NCBI GenBank assembly: GCA_013697625.1
Contig: JACCWN010000163.1
Span: forward strand, 1 to 37,171
Direction: 5' to 3'
Source of the DNA: Legionella sp.
GTDB lineage: Bacteria > Pseudomonadota > Gammaproteobacteria > Legionellales > Legionellaceae
Length of the DNA stretch: 37,171 bases
A program made the position numbers and the translations under genes. Position 1 is the stretch's first letter, and every line of letters starts with the position of its first letter. The notes below the pieces were generated by a model. It was not told the DNA's origin and did not search any database. It saw only the letters and a list, made by a program, of their open reading frames with translations. Of this stretch, positions 1 through 9,393 are shown piece by piece.

Positions 1-40
1 TTCCTATCATTTCATCTAACATCTCATCTGTAATAGCCAT
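1..40 (-). CDS. transposase, IS256 family, N-terminal fragment
   Basis: Only the first 13 codons are visible, on the minus strand from ATG at 38-40, truncated by the window edge. The residues MAITDEMLDEMIG resemble the start of IS256/mutator-type transposases, which carry a DDE catalytic domain further on that cannot be seen here. Whether the gene is intact cannot be judged. The adjacent IS-like terminus supports the call. Confidence 0.5.
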   Translation of the reverse strand, partial: MAITDEMLDEMIG

Positions 41-124
41 ATTACTATCCTTAGTGCTTGGTAATATACCGATAGCGCGATATTACCGGATTATGGCTAC
101 TTACACACTTAAAATGACAGGCCC
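1..124 (-). mobile_element. end of an IS256-family insertion sequence (partial)
   Basis: A minus-strand reading frame starts with ATG at 38-40 and runs off the left edge. Its 13 visible residues, MAITDEMLDEMIG, resemble the N-terminus of IS256-family transposases. Reading outward, the sequence ends in an IS256-like terminus at about 94-124, which on the minus strand begins GGGCCTGTCATTTTAAGTG. Between start codon and terminus lies a dyad with perfect 8-bp arms (60-67 and 80-87). The family call comes from short residues plus the terminus style. The other end and any target duplication lie outside the window. Confidence 0.55.
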
Positions 125-134
125 ATATATAACA

Positions 135-146
135 GTCGCTAGCGAC
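135..146. repeat. 12-bp perfect palindrome beside the IS end
   Basis: GTCGCTAGCGAC is its own reverse complement. It lies between the presumed IS terminus (about 124) and the mpl stop codon at 196. No function is evident. It could be a chance palindrome or a target-site feature. It is not followed by a T-run, so it does not look like a terminator. Confidence 0.4.
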
Positions 147-195
147 GAAACAGATGATGTAAAGCTTAACAGGCCTAACATATTTATTTGAAGTG

Positions 196-1569
196 TTATT
201 TTAAACATGTCATCATTTCAAGGACATCAATTAACTGCTGATGAATGCCATTGAAACTTCTATTACTCATGACCAATATGGCGTCTCCTGGTTTTAAATT
301 ACTTTGTACCTCCAGAACTATTTCATGATTATTTTTACAAATTTTATAAACACAACTCAAGTCTTTTAAGACTTCATATATGTTAAAATCTTGAGGTTCC
401 AGAATATAAGCCCCATCAACCAAGGCTAAAGCTTTTGCCATATCATGTACATGCACACCTGAGCGCATGGTGTAGGATGCAAACTCCATTACCACAAAAA
501 TACGTTGATGCCTTTTGCTAGCTTTTAAAGCCTCTACGGTTTTAAATATGGCAGTAGGATGATGAGCAAAATCATCATAGACTGAAATACCATTAAGTTC
601 ATATTTGAGCTCTAACCTTCTTTTTACCGGTAAAAATTGGTTTAAAGCATCGGCAGCTATCTTGGGGTCAACCCCCGCATGAACGCTGGCCGCTATTGCA
701 CTTAAGCCATTTTCTACATTAAAACGACCAATCAAAGGCCATTGTACTTGAGTAAGCTCTTCTCCATGATAAAATACTTTAAAATTCTGGCCAGACTCGT
801 CCAGCAGTTGTGCTGTCCAATCCGCCTTTCCCTCAATGGCCATGTCTTCGACTCGTGAATACAGGCCACGATCCAAAACTTTATTCAAAGCAATATCATC
901 GCGAGGCTTAAGTACCAACCCATTGGGTGGAATTGTTTTTACTAAATAATGAAATTGTTGTTCAATGGCTGCCAAATCTGGATAGATGTCTGCATGATCA
1001 AATTCTAAATTATTTAGAACCGCTATGTGTGGCCGATAATGCATAAATTTAGGTCGTTTATCGAAATAAGCACTGTCATATTCATCGGCTTCTATTATAA
1101 AAAATGTACCCGACCCTAATTGTGCGCTGGTATTAAAAGCTGGCGCAACACCCCCAATTAAAAAGCCAGGATTCATACCAGCTTTTTCTAAGATCCAGGC
1201 AGTCATTGATGTGGTTGTAGTTTTACCGTGAGTTCCGGCAATAGCAATGACTTGATACCGGCTCAACACATGTTCAGCTAACCATTGTGGCCCTGATGTA
1301 TAGGGTTTACCCATTTCAAGTATTTTCTCAAGTACTGGCATTCCCCGTTTCATGGCATTACCCACAATGATTAAATCGGCTTCTAAAGCGACCTGATAAT
1401 CTTCATACCCCTCAGTCCAAGTGATGCCTTTTGCTTTCAGTAAATCACTGACCGGTGGATAACATTGGGCATCCGATCCAGTGACTGTATGTCCCAAATC
1501 GCGTGCAAGCAAAGCCATTGCACTCATGAAAGTTCCACTCAAACCCAATACATGTAAATGCAAATGCAT
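196..1569 (-). CDS. mpl: UDP-N-acetylmuramate:L-Ala-gamma-D-Glu-meso-DAP ligase
   Basis: Mpl is the cytoplasmic, ATP-dependent ligase that joins recycled murein tripeptide to UDP-MurNAc, bypassing MurC/D/E. The 457-aa product has the usual family length. It shows the N-terminal nucleotide-binding motif GLSGTFMSAMALLARDLGH, the Mur-ligase P-loop AGTHGKTTT near residue 112, NNLEFDHADIY, and the DDFAHHPTAI motif. Two conserved stretches differ from E. coli Mpl as I recall it: EFASYTM where PRSNTM is usual, and MSNRSFNGIH where MSNGGFGGIH is usual. I chose ATG at 1569 because its A is the last base of the upstream TGA (a TGATG junction). A TTG one codon earlier is possible. It is probably translationally coupled to the YhdP-like gene. 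Confidence 0.93.
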   Translation of the reverse strand: MHLHLHVLGLSGTFMSAMALLARDLGHTVTGSDAQCYPPVSDLLKAKGITWTEGYEDYQVALEADLIIVGNAMKRGMPVLEKILEMGKPYTSGPQWLAEHVLSRYQVIAIAGTHGKTTTTSMTAWILEKAGMNPGFLIGGVAPAFNTSAQLGSGTFFIIEADEYDSAYFDKRPKFMHYRPHIAVLNNLEFDHADIYPDLAAIEQQFHYLVKTIPPNGLVLKPRDDIALNKVLDRGLYSRVEDMAIEGKADWTAQLLDESGQNFKVFYHGEELTQVQWPLIGRFNVENGLSAIAASVHAGVDPKIAADALNQFLPVKRRLELKYELNGISVYDDFAHHPTAIFKTVEALKASKRHQRIFVVMEFASYTMRSGVHVHDMAKALALVDGAYILEPQDFNIYEVLKDLSCVYKICKNNHEIVLEVQSNLKPGDAILVMSNRSFNGIHQQLIDVLEMMTCLK

Positions 1570-4500
1570 CAATTACCCCTAATAATTTTTAATTGCTGAA
1601 CAATGGGATCACTCCACGGCCCAGACACTTTATAGCTATATCCGCTGATTTTCTGCATGCCCTGGCTAAGTATTTTATTTGCGGCCCACATAGCAATCCC
1701 AGCAATGGGACCTCCCGCTATGGTTGCTACAATGGGCAGACTTGCAGTAATATGGGGCGTAATCTTTACATTCATATCATACAACCGTTTTACCAAATCA
1801 AGATTGCCTTGCATTGTGGCAGAAGCAACCGGGCCATCTAAATAGCTGTCATTTGTGCTCATAATTCCTCTTTTGACATCAAAACTCCCCTGAAAAATAT
1901 CAAAACTAAAGCCTTTTTGAGATAGATCGCTGAAGTCTAATTTTAAACGTCTAGGAATGGTTTGCAAGCTCAAGATGCTTAATAATTTACCCAAACCTAA
2001 CTTTCCTTCAGTTTCTGGACTTAAGTGTGTGATAACACCTTGTTTTAATTGTAAATTCATACTGCCATAAAGTGAGGCTAAGGAGAAATTTACCAGGCTG
2101 TTATTCCAATGTCCCCGAAATTCCATCTCACCTTTATTGGCATCAACAACAGGTATGATGTTCCATCGTTCTAAACTTTTAGCTAAATTTTGTATTTGTA
2201 AATTAAGCTGAATATTTGTTTTATTCACCTTTTCTTTTCTTACCCAATCGCCAGTGACATTGAGTTGATAAAAAGGTGTTTCGATTCTACAATAATCGAT
2301 AAGCCATCGGTTAGGTGAGGATTGACTTTTAAGGGTCATGGTACCGATATTTTTTGTACCTACAGATAAATTATCTATTCGTAAATTCAAATTTGGAATT
2401 TGTTCTGGACGAAGGTAAGAAGGCGAAGATTTGGCCTGTTCTATGGGTTGTAAATGCAGATGATTCATATACCCACTTACTGCATTTGTTAAAGGACGAT
2501 AAACCAAATCACCTGCAATATTTTTTTGTTTCAAATTTAAGGACCAACTTTTATCTGCCAATAATTTAGCTTTAATTTCCATATTATCAAATTGTTGTTT
2601 TAAGAAAGTCAATTGTCCCATTTTAAGGTGAATGATTCTTAAGTAGTGCACTAAATCAACCTTTGACATCCCCGTGGAAAATTTCATAAAAACCGCTGTC
2701 CAAGCAGGCAAGTCAAAGGTATCTAAATTACCAACAATGGCAAGTCCAGGAATGTTTTGATCCAAAGCTTGAGCGCTGCCCAAGCGAATCTGACCAGATG
2801 TGAGATCATAATGTCCTTTGTTATCTTGAAACAAAACATCGCTACTTAAATGTTCATTATAACGGCCCTGTACTCGTATCCCTCGTTTAAGATTGAACTC
2901 AAGATTGACATCTAAGGGGACTTTTATATCATGAATTTTTCCAAGAGGCGCAGGTAAATCAATTTCTAGGCCTAGTAAATCACTTTTTAAATCCAATTGT
3001 CCTAAATTTTTTGAGTTATCACCTAACTTCAATTCAGCAAGTATAGGAAAACTGCCTTTAAAGTGATCAAAGATTGGTGAATTAAAATGATTTTTGAGCG
3101 CTTCAATGCTAAATCCACCCTCTGCGGAAAGGGTTGTAGAAGTCCTTTGACTTGGAACCTTACTTCTTTGAACTGTTATCTTGAAGGGATGACCTAATAG
3201 ATTTGTTGTGAGTGCGCTGTCTGTGATTCCTTGTTCTGTAAAATTCAAGGTACCATCGACATTCTCAAGTGTTAGGGTCCCGGTTGGGTTATTTAATAAA
3301 ATTATATTGTCTGTAAATCCTATTGATCCTTTTGCAAGTAAGGGTTTGTCTTCTGATAGAGGAACTTCTAAACCTAAATTAATTAGAATTAATTTCTTAA
3401 GTGACATAAGTTTTAGCGACCATAATGTATCTTTCAGAGGAGATGACATAACAAAATTTTGAATTTTTTGAGCCGATCCTTGAACAACTGTATGGATTAA
3501 TACATTTTCATGTTGTTTTCCTAAATCATCAATTTTTAAGCTCATTTCTTTAATAGGAACGCCTTGTAAATCTCCATTGATGATGTCCATGCTAAGATTG
3601 CGATTTTTTAATTTTATATACCCTTCCAGTTCAGTTATCAAAGGCCATTGTGGAGTAATATATAATTCCACTCCCACAGCATGACTAACCAATGATAATT
3701 CACCCTTACCTTCGTCAAAAGGAAAATCAGCTGCCATCCCATTGATGATAAGCTTCCCACTGATTTTAGCGATTTTCTTCAAATCTGTTTTCAACCATAC
3801 ATCAAGTTTTGGTTTTAAGTATTTTGATGGAATATAGGGTATCCACTGCTGAATATTTTTACCTGAAAATTCAGCATTGAGCTGTATACGACCTAAAGAT
3901 TGTTTGGTTATCTGGTCAAATACCGCATCTGCGCTCAGTGTTAAATCTTCTTGACTTAAAACAAATCTATCGATGCTTAGACGCATACCCTCACTGAGTT
4001 CTTTCCACTCCAGGTTGCCATTAAGTAAACTGAAAGTTTGTGTTGGAAGGTTTTGGATGGCAATTTTTGTTTGTTCAGAGTCCAATTCAAGACGCCCTTC
4101 TTGCGGTTGCCAATTTAATACACCACTAAGATTAGTAACTTGATATTTTTTATCTTCAGTTTTCCAACCCAGATGATTAAATCGAGTCAAAATGTAATTA
4201 GGCTGTCCCTCTTTAATTAAAAATTGGCTATTAATCAACATGCCATGAGGCTCCATAGTGTGTAACTGCTTTAAGTTTCCAGGCCAATCAATGCCAAGAG
4301 AAAATAAAGATTTTAATGCAATTGCTTTTACAAACAATTGATAAGAATTCTGGTTGTGATCAAATTTTAAAGCCAGTTGGTTTTCAGGCCAATGAAATTT
4401 ATCCACAATTAAATGAATGCGATCTGCTTGAAATTGCCAACCTGTACTGTCGGGTTCCCAGGAAATATTGGCTTCCAGAGATTGAATTTGTTTAATGCCT

Positions 4501-5390
4501 TGATGCTGAGCATGCCATGACAAATCTTGGAACTTAAATTGCGCCTGTAATCCTGAAATCAACCCTTTATCTAAGTCCATCCACAAAGAAAGATCTCCAT
4601 GACCTTTCACAAGCGGCAGTTGCAGTGATAATTTTGGAAACAGTTTTTGTAATTGTATGGAAGATACTTGTTTGCCTGAAAAATAAATTTGTCCTTTGGT
4701 TTGTTCAAGTTGATTGGGATTAAATTGCAAATGACCAGTTACTTGAAACAAAGAGGCAGGGGTTCCTTTAAAGGCAGCTTGACCTTTTAATTTATGATAA
4801 CTACCACTGTTAATAATGGATAAATTCAAATCCCTTACCGGAGATTTTTTTCCTTCAAGGGTATATAAGTCCAGGGATACATGGCGCATTATCAATTTGT
4901 CCTGACTGCCGAGCCAGGCTAACATTGCTTTCATCTTTTGCCAATTCATTTCATTGTTAAGCACATCCTGGTTTGAAATGCCTTCTACCTGCCAGCTTCC
5001 AGATTTTTGTCTTAGCACCAAATGGACATTGTCTACATAGAGCATACTTGTCAGTATTTTTCTGTTTATCAAGGACTGCAATATATTAATACCTATATAT
5101 AATTTTTCTATACGGATGGGTGAATTTTGACCACTGGCAAGGACCACATCTTTGAGTTTTATAACAGGTTGAAACCAATACCAACCTGTTTCCATGGTTT
5201 GGATGGTAACAGGTTGCGCCAACAGCTGTGATAATTGATGCTCAACTTCACCTTTATATTGTTGTGCCCAGGGGGTCAGTGAACGAAATACGCTTGAAAA
5301 AATTGCGCTAAGAATAATCAGAATCGCTACAGCCACCCATATATTCTTTAATAACTTGTGTAAGAACAAATTTTTATTAAGATTCTTCAC
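1569..5390 (-). CDS. yhdP: YhdP-family AsmA-like envelope protein
   Basis: This 1273-aa protein has one N-terminal membrane anchor at about residues 14-34, followed by a very long beta-rich periplasmic region. That is the architecture of the YhdP/TIGR02099 group (DUF3971 plus an AsmA-like C-terminus), comparable in length to E. coli YhdP. The C-terminal part carries the recognisable stretch from SFDVKRGIMSTNDSYLDGP through SLPIVATIAGGPIAGIA. Known members are AsmA-like bridge proteins that help phospholipid movement to the outer membrane. The start is GTG at 5388-5390, 21 bp after the fleR stop, which places the anchor correctly. It overlaps mpl by one base. Placement next to mpl suggests an envelope-maintenance unit. 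Confidence 0.88.
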   Translation of the reverse strand: MKNLNKNLFLHKLLKNIWVAVAILIILSAIFSSVFRSLTPWAQQYKGEVEHQLSQLLAQPVTIQTMETGWYWFQPVIKLKDVVLASGQNSPIRIEKLYIGINILQSLINRKILTSMLYVDNVHLVLRQKSGSWQVEGISNQDVLNNEMNWQKMKAMLAWLGSQDKLIMRHVSLDLYTLEGKKSPVRDLNLSIINSGSYHKLKGQAAFKGTPASLFQVTGHLQFNPNQLEQTKGQIYFSGKQVSSIQLQKLFPKLSLQLPLVKGHGDLSLWMDLDKGLISGLQAQFKFQDLSWHAQHQGIKQIQSLEANISWEPDSTGWQFQADRIHLIVDKFHWPENQLALKFDHNQNSYQLFVKAIALKSLFSLGIDWPGNLKQLHTMEPHGMLINSQFLIKEGQPNYILTRFNHLGWKTEDKKYQVTNLSGVLNWQPQEGRLELDSEQTKIAIQNLPTQTFSLLNGNLEWKELSEGMRLSIDRFVLSQEDLTLSADAVFDQITKQSLGRIQLNAEFSGKNIQQWIPYIPSKYLKPKLDVWLKTDLKKIAKISGKLIINGMAADFPFDEGKGELSLVSHAVGVELYITPQWPLITELEGYIKLKNRNLSMDIINGDLQGVPIKEMSLKIDDLGKQHENVLIHTVVQGSAQKIQNFVMSSPLKDTLWSLKLMSLKKLILINLGLEVPLSEDKPLLAKGSIGFTDNIILLNNPTGTLTLENVDGTLNFTEQGITDSALTTNLLGHPFKITVQRSKVPSQRTSTTLSAEGGFSIEALKNHFNSPIFDHFKGSFPILAELKLGDNSKNLGQLDLKSDLLGLEIDLPAPLGKIHDIKVPLDVNLEFNLKRGIRVQGRYNEHLSSDVLFQDNKGHYDLTSGQIRLGSAQALDQNIPGLAIVGNLDTFDLPAWTAVFMKFSTGMSKVDLVHYLRIIHLKMGQLTFLKQQFDNMEIKAKLLADKSWSLNLKQKNIAGDLVYRPLTNAVSGYMNHLHLQPIEQAKSSPSYLRPEQIPNLNLRIDNLSVGTKNIGTMTLKSQSSPNRWLIDYCRIETPFYQLNVTGDWVRKEKVNKTNIQLNLQIQNLAKSLERWNIIPVVDANKGEMEFRGHWNNSLVNFSLASLYGSMNLQLKQGVITHLSPETEGKLGLGKLLSILSLQTIPRRLKLDFSDLSQKGFSFDIFQGSFDVKRGIMSTNDSYLDGPVASATMQGNLDLVKRLYDMNVKITPHITASLPIVATIAGGPIAGIAMWAANKILSQGMQKISGYSYKVSGPWSDPIVQQLKIIRGN

Positions 5391-5411
5391 TGGATAATAA
5401 TTGCCTGTTTG

Positions 5412-6710
5412 TTAAACAACATAACCTTCTTCACGCATTTTAGCCAACTTATAACGTAAAGTCCGTTCGCTAATGCCCAATAATGCAGCCACCTGTTGCC
5501 TATTCCCCTCATGTTCCACCAAAATTTTTTCAATGAGTTGATATTCGTGAACCTGCAAATTTTTACAAGGGATTTCAGTGGTCTGCGACTCTACAGCTAA
5601 ATTGAGTTGTAAATGTTCTGGTTCAATAATTGACTGAGTTTTTAACACCAAAGCTCGCTGAATGACATTATCGAGTTCACGCGCATTCCCTGGCCAAGGG
5701 TATGCCAACATTAATTTTTGTGCTGATGTACTGATTACAGGCATGATGGGTTGATTGTGGCAATGCTTACGAATTAAGTAAATTGCCAAAGGAATGATGT
5801 CATTTTTTCTTTCTCTCAATGGCAACCATTCCAAGGGGAAGATGTTGAGTCTATAAAACAAATCCTCTCTAAAACGTCCAGCTTTTACCTCTTCTTTGAG
5901 CTGTCTATTGGTGGTTGCTAAAATACGTACATTCAAACTGATAAGCTTATTGCCTCCAATTCTTTCTACTTCTTTTTCTTGTAAAACTCGTAATAATTTA
6001 GCCTGCAAACTCATGGGCATCTCACTAACCTCATCTAATAATAAGGTACCACCTTGTGCTTGTTCAAATTTTCCAGGCGTTGTTTTGTAGGCCCCTGTAA
6101 AAGAACCCTTTTCATACCCAAATAGGGTCGCTTCAAGCATTTGCTCGGGAATTGCCGCACAATTGATTGCTATAAAAGGCTCACCTCTTCGAGGAGAATG
6201 GTCGTGTATAAAATGGGCTAATACCTCTTTACCTGTACCACTCTCCCCACTTATCATCACCCCGACATCAGATGTTGCTACCTTCAATGCCATGGTTAAT
6301 AAGGCCTGGCTTTTAGGATCATGAGCCACAGGATTATTTTCATCTTCTTGAGGTTCTTTGATGTATTGGTTTACTTTCTCTTTTAAAATCTGTGCACTGA
6401 AAGGTTTTTTTAAATAATCCACAGCACCATGTCGTATAGCTGCTACAGCGTCTTCTACGGAACTATAAGCCGTCATTAGAATGACCGGCAGTCCTGGCTG
6501 TTTTTTTTGAATTTGTGCCAGCAACTGAATTCCATCTAATTTGTCCATGCGGATATCGGTTAATACTAATCCGAACTGATGGATTTCTAATAAGCCTAAG
6601 GCTTCTCTGCCATCACGAGCGGTGATGTAAGTATGACCCGCTATGGTCATGGTTTCAGCAAGAGCTTCTCTTAGTACGGGATCATCTTCCACGATTAATA
6701 CATGACTCAT
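5412..6710 (-). CDS. fleR: sigma-54-dependent response regulator FleR/FlrC
   Basis: This 432-aa NtrC-type regulator has three domains. The receiver domain (about 1-120) has the acidic pair D9/D10, phosphoacceptor D52 and the KKP motif. The AAA+ domain has Walker A GESGTGKE and the DEV Walker B. The Fis-type helix-turn-helix at the C-terminus ends with LLGISERTLRYKLAKMREEG. The sigma-54 contact loop reads GSFTGA instead of the consensus GAFTGA, a conservative change. It directly follows a soluble PAS histidine kinase (3 bp gap), matching the FleS-FleR/FlrB-FlrC pairs that activate class III flagellar genes in polar flagellates. No flagellar structural genes lie in the window, so the flagellar role rests on family resemblance. 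Confidence 0.88.
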   Translation of the reverse strand: MSHVLIVEDDPVLREALAETMTIAGHTYITARDGREALGLLEIHQFGLVLTDIRMDKLDGIQLLAQIQKKQPGLPVILMTAYSSVEDAVAAIRHGAVDYLKKPFSAQILKEKVNQYIKEPQEDENNPVAHDPKSQALLTMALKVATSDVGVMISGESGTGKEVLAHFIHDHSPRRGEPFIAINCAAIPEQMLEATLFGYEKGSFTGAYKTTPGKFEQAQGGTLLLDEVSEMPMSLQAKLLRVLQEKEVERIGGNKLISLNVRILATTNRQLKEEVKAGRFREDLFYRLNIFPLEWLPLRERKNDIIPLAIYLIRKHCHNQPIMPVISTSAQKLMLAYPWPGNARELDNVIQRALVLKTQSIIEPEHLQLNLAVESQTTEIPCKNLQVHEYQLIEKILVEHEGNRQQVAALLGISERTLRYKLAKMREEGYVV

Positions 6711-6713
6711 ATG

Positions 6714-7733
6714 CTAATCCTTTAATTGTTCTCCAGGTAAATATAAAGTAACCTGGGTTCCTTGTCCTTCTACTGATTCCAGTGAGACTGTACCACCATG
6801 CGCTTTTACCACAGAAAACACAACTGCCAATCCTAAACCAGTACCTTGTGCTTTGGTAGTGAAAAAAGGAATCAAAGCCTGCTGTTTTACAGTTTCTGAC
6901 ATACCAAAGCCATTATCCTCTACTGATAGTTGTATACCTGAATCATCCATGGATGCAAGTGTTAAATGTATTTCATTTGCTTCTGACTGCAGGGCATTGA
7001 TTACCAAATTAAGAACCGCGCCCATCAATGATTCCATATGGATAAAGGCCGTGGCGATACGTAATTGATTATTCAACTGCAGACGGGCTGCAACCGCTGT
7101 AAGGTAAGGTTCTGCCCTGCGACTTAGTTGGACGCAAAAATCATTCATATTTTCAACTTTTGGATCTATAGACGCACCGCGTGCAAATAATAATAAATCT
7201 TGAATTTGCTGTTCAATGCTTGCATGCGATTCCTGAAGTTTTCGAGTCCAACCTCTACTGCGCTCATCCAGGGAGGGGACATTGTTTAAGTGGTCAGTAA
7301 ACAACATTGCAGAAGACAAAGGTGTTCTAATTTGATGTGCAAGTTGCGCGGTCATTGTACCTATAGCAACCAGTCTTGTTTCATTTTCTTTTGCTTGTTC
7401 ATAATCCCGGGTTGCTGAAATGTCTGACAATGTTATGACAAGGCCTGGTAAGCTGTCTAAAGAGGAAATAGACACATGCACACGGCGCCCATCAACCAAA
7501 GATACCTCATGACCATCATCATCACGAGGAACAAAAGCTTGTTGAATGACATGTATCCATAAGGTATCGACCAAACCATAACCGAGCATTGCTTCTGCAG
7601 AAGGATTTAGCCAAACAATGACTCCTTTTGCATTTAAAATAACCAGAGCCGTTGGAAGACTTGTGAGTATGTCCCATTCTGATAATACAACTCTAGGTCT
7701 AACTGCACAGGTTTGATAATTGGGGTGAGACAT
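6714..7733 (-). CDS. fleS: soluble PAS sensor histidine kinase FleS/FlrB
   Basis: This 339-aa cytoplasmic kinase has no membrane segment. An N-terminal PAS domain covers about residues 20-110. The HisKA H-box is AHQIRTPL with H133 as the predicted phosphorylated residue. The HATPase domain follows with N-box NLVINALQSE, DNGFGMS, and GTGLGLAVVFSVVKAHGG. Together with the adjacent FleR-like regulator it forms the FleS/FleR two-component pair of flagellar hierarchies. The ATG start at 7731-7733 lacks a good Shine-Dalgarno sequence, but no better in-frame start is visible. Its upstream region is occupied by a hipA remnant, so the native promoter may have been altered. I found no clear sigma-54 promoter there. 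Confidence 0.87.
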   Translation of the reverse strand: MSHPNYQTCAVRPRVVLSEWDILTSLPTALVILNAKGVIVWLNPSAEAMLGYGLVDTLWIHVIQQAFVPRDDDGHEVSLVDGRRVHVSISSLDSLPGLVITLSDISATRDYEQAKENETRLVAIGTMTAQLAHQIRTPLSSAMLFTDHLNNVPSLDERSRGWTRKLQESHASIEQQIQDLLLFARGASIDPKVENMNDFCVQLSRRAEPYLTAVAARLQLNNQLRIATAFIHMESLMGAVLNLVINALQSEANEIHLTLASMDDSGIQLSVEDNGFGMSETVKQQALIPFFTTKAQGTGLGLAVVFSVVKAHGGTVSLESVEGQGTQVTLYLPGEQLKD

Positions 7734-7789
7734 GGAGAATAATTTTTGTTGATGTATGTAAACTCTATCAAATTTTAATACAAATTGAA

Positions 7790-8011
7790 AATAGAATTAT
7801 TCTTATTGCTTACGGGCCAGATAACCAACAAATAAGAGCCCGTATTCAAGCTAAATTCAAGGTTCCAACAGACCAGCCATTTGATTTATTAGCAAGTATA
7901 GGTAGAGATTGCGTTGGTGCCATTCAAATTATTCAAGGAGAAGTTCCTGATTTTAAAAAAAATTGGAAGACTGAACTTATGCTCTTAACCTCAATGTTTT
8001 GTTTTGCATGA
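7790..8011 (+). pseudogene. hipA: hipA remnant (toxin kinase N-terminal fragment)
   Basis: A plus-strand frame without a start codon encodes PDNQQIRARIQAKFKV at about 7817, then PFDLLASIGRDCVGAIQII, and stops at TGA 8009-8011. The PDN-x-x-IR and FDLL-x-x-IGRDCVGA motifs are characteristic of the N-terminal part of HipA-family serine/threonine kinase toxins. Only about 65 of the roughly 400+ residues survive. The upstream end diverges just before PDN and the downstream end about ten residues after GAIQII. No hipB-like antitoxin is nearby, so this is a decayed fragment of a toxin-antitoxin locus. Confidence 0.72.
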
Positions 8012-8036
8012 AGCTGTGTACAATATGATTAGCTGC

Positions 8037-8097
8037 AAAAAATCTTCCACTATCCAAATAGTTTCTAGAAGCTTCAGCTGATAGAAAGATTCATTTT
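8037..8097. terminator. putative bidirectional stem-loop terminator
   Basis: Two arms, AATCTTCCACTATC at 8041-8054 and GATAGAAAGATT at 8080-8091, pair imperfectly across a 25-base loop. A T-run follows on the plus strand (8093-8099), and an A-run precedes on the plus strand (8037-8042), which is a T-run on the minus strand. It sits just after the stop of the minus-strand gene at 8098 and just after the hipA remnant, so it could end transcription from either side. Confidence 0.45.
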
Positions 8098-9393
8098 TTA
8101 TATATGAAATTTACACTCATCATTTGGAACTGCTACGTGTGAACGAACCATCGCTAAAATACGTCTGAAATCACCGCGAGGATTGATTTTTTTATTACCA
8201 ATTTCTAGCTGCAAATTGGTAAGCAAGACCTCTAAACTATTCTCACCCATTCGCTCTTGACTACAACGATTCAAGGCGCGTTGTACAGCATCACCATGAT
8301 CATAAACCCAATAGCAAGAAAAAAAACGTCCTATAGTGCCAGCAACATAAGACTTAGTCCCTTTATTAAAACAATGGTTTTTAAAAGAGCAGGCATAGCC
8401 TAATAATAAGGCATGAGTCTTATCAAATGCATCCCCGTTCACTGAGTCCCAAAGGGATTGAAAGGGATCCCTGGGGGCCGGGATATTCAATTGTCTGGAA
8501 AGGTATTGATAAAGTGGACATTGAGCCATCTCTGGCAATAAAACGCTTAAAATTGAAGAAGACTGTTCTCTAGAAGCTATCCTTGTTTTATCATAATTCT
8601 CAGGAGACGTGAAAAGATCTTTATAATCTTTTAACAAGTGCTCTTGCCGAAAATTAATAAATTGTCCTATTTTAAACTCAGTGGAAGAAGCATTTCCAGG
8701 AGTCAGATGATGCATTGACAGATAGGTATTTAAATCCTGACATAAACGAAGCACCCTTCTCAAATCGAATTTAATTGGTATATAAATTGTAAATTGGTCC
8801 TCATTGGAAAAGCGAGTTAGAGCATTGTCTATTTCACTTTCTTCATCACAGACAGCTTCTAAAGCGCGCTCAATTTCCCAAGTTTCAGGTATTTGCCACT
8901 GACCAAAGGCCTTGGCAGCATGCTCATTATATCGTGTAAGGATGGTCTTAAAGGCTCTACAATGTTCAGGAAATATATTGGCATTTGCTCTTTCCATCAG
9001 TGTATATAAAAATCGCTTATAATCGATTAATGTTTGTTTTTCATCATCATAAAATGTTAAATTAATTATTTTGAAACCAGCAGTGACATGCAAATGGTTG
9101 ATAATTATTGTCTTAAGATCGGCTATGACTTGCCTTGTGTAACTTTCTCTAGCTAAAGTGATATGAAGTTTATAGGGACTAAGCTTAGTATAGGTAGGAT
9201 TTCTAGCCTGAGCATTCACCAATTGCTTTTTACTTTCTCTGTCTTGATTAGATAAATTTGCTTTGTCCAGACCTTTTGATTGTATCAATTGAACCAAAGC
9301 TTGCATCTCTTCCTGTGCCAATGCTAAATCATCAACATGTGTAAACTCTTTATCAACTTTCTCAGACTCAAATTTTAAAAAAGGATGTAACAT
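8098..9393 (-). CDS. hypothetical protein, 431 aa
   Basis: I do not recognise this protein. It has no signal peptide or membrane segment and looks soluble and mainly helical with many charged residues. Two His-x-Thr motifs occur near the N-terminal third: KLHITLAR at about residue 75 and HLHVTAGF at about 103. Such HxT motifs occur in 2H phosphoesterases, but there they are usually further apart, so this is only a hint. A cysteine-containing stretch, GYACSFKNHCFNKG, lies around residues 330-345. The C-terminus (VPNDECKFHI) has an acidic pair and a hydrophobic residue at -3, loosely compatible with a Dot/Icm signal if the host is Legionella. The start ATG at 9391-9393 has only a weak ribosome site. 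It is isolated, with no operon partner. Confidence 0.7.
   Translation of the reverse strand: MLHPFLKFESEKVDKEFTHVDDLALAQEEMQALVQLIQSKGLDKANLSNQDRESKKQLVNAQARNPTYTKLSPYKLHITLARESYTRQVIADLKTIIINHLHVTAGFKIINLTFYDDEKQTLIDYKRFLYTLMERANANIFPEHCRAFKTILTRYNEHAAKAFGQWQIPETWEIERALEAVCDEESEIDNALTRFSNEDQFTIYIPIKFDLRRVLRLCQDLNTYLSMHHLTPGNASSTEFKIGQFINFRQEHLLKDYKDLFTSPENYDKTRIASREQSSSILSVLLPEMAQCPLYQYLSRQLNIPAPRDPFQSLWDSVNGDAFDKTHALLLGYACSFKNHCFNKGTKSYVAGTIGRFFSCYWVYDHGDAVQRALNRCSQERMGENSLEVLLTNLQLEIGNKKINPRGDFRRILAMVRSHVAVPNDECKFHI

Noticed and set aside
7734..7830. Possible sigma-54 promoter for fleS (a TGGCCC on the minus strand)
   Set aside because: The GC element is at the wrong spacing from the GG element, so it does not meet the -24/-12 pattern.
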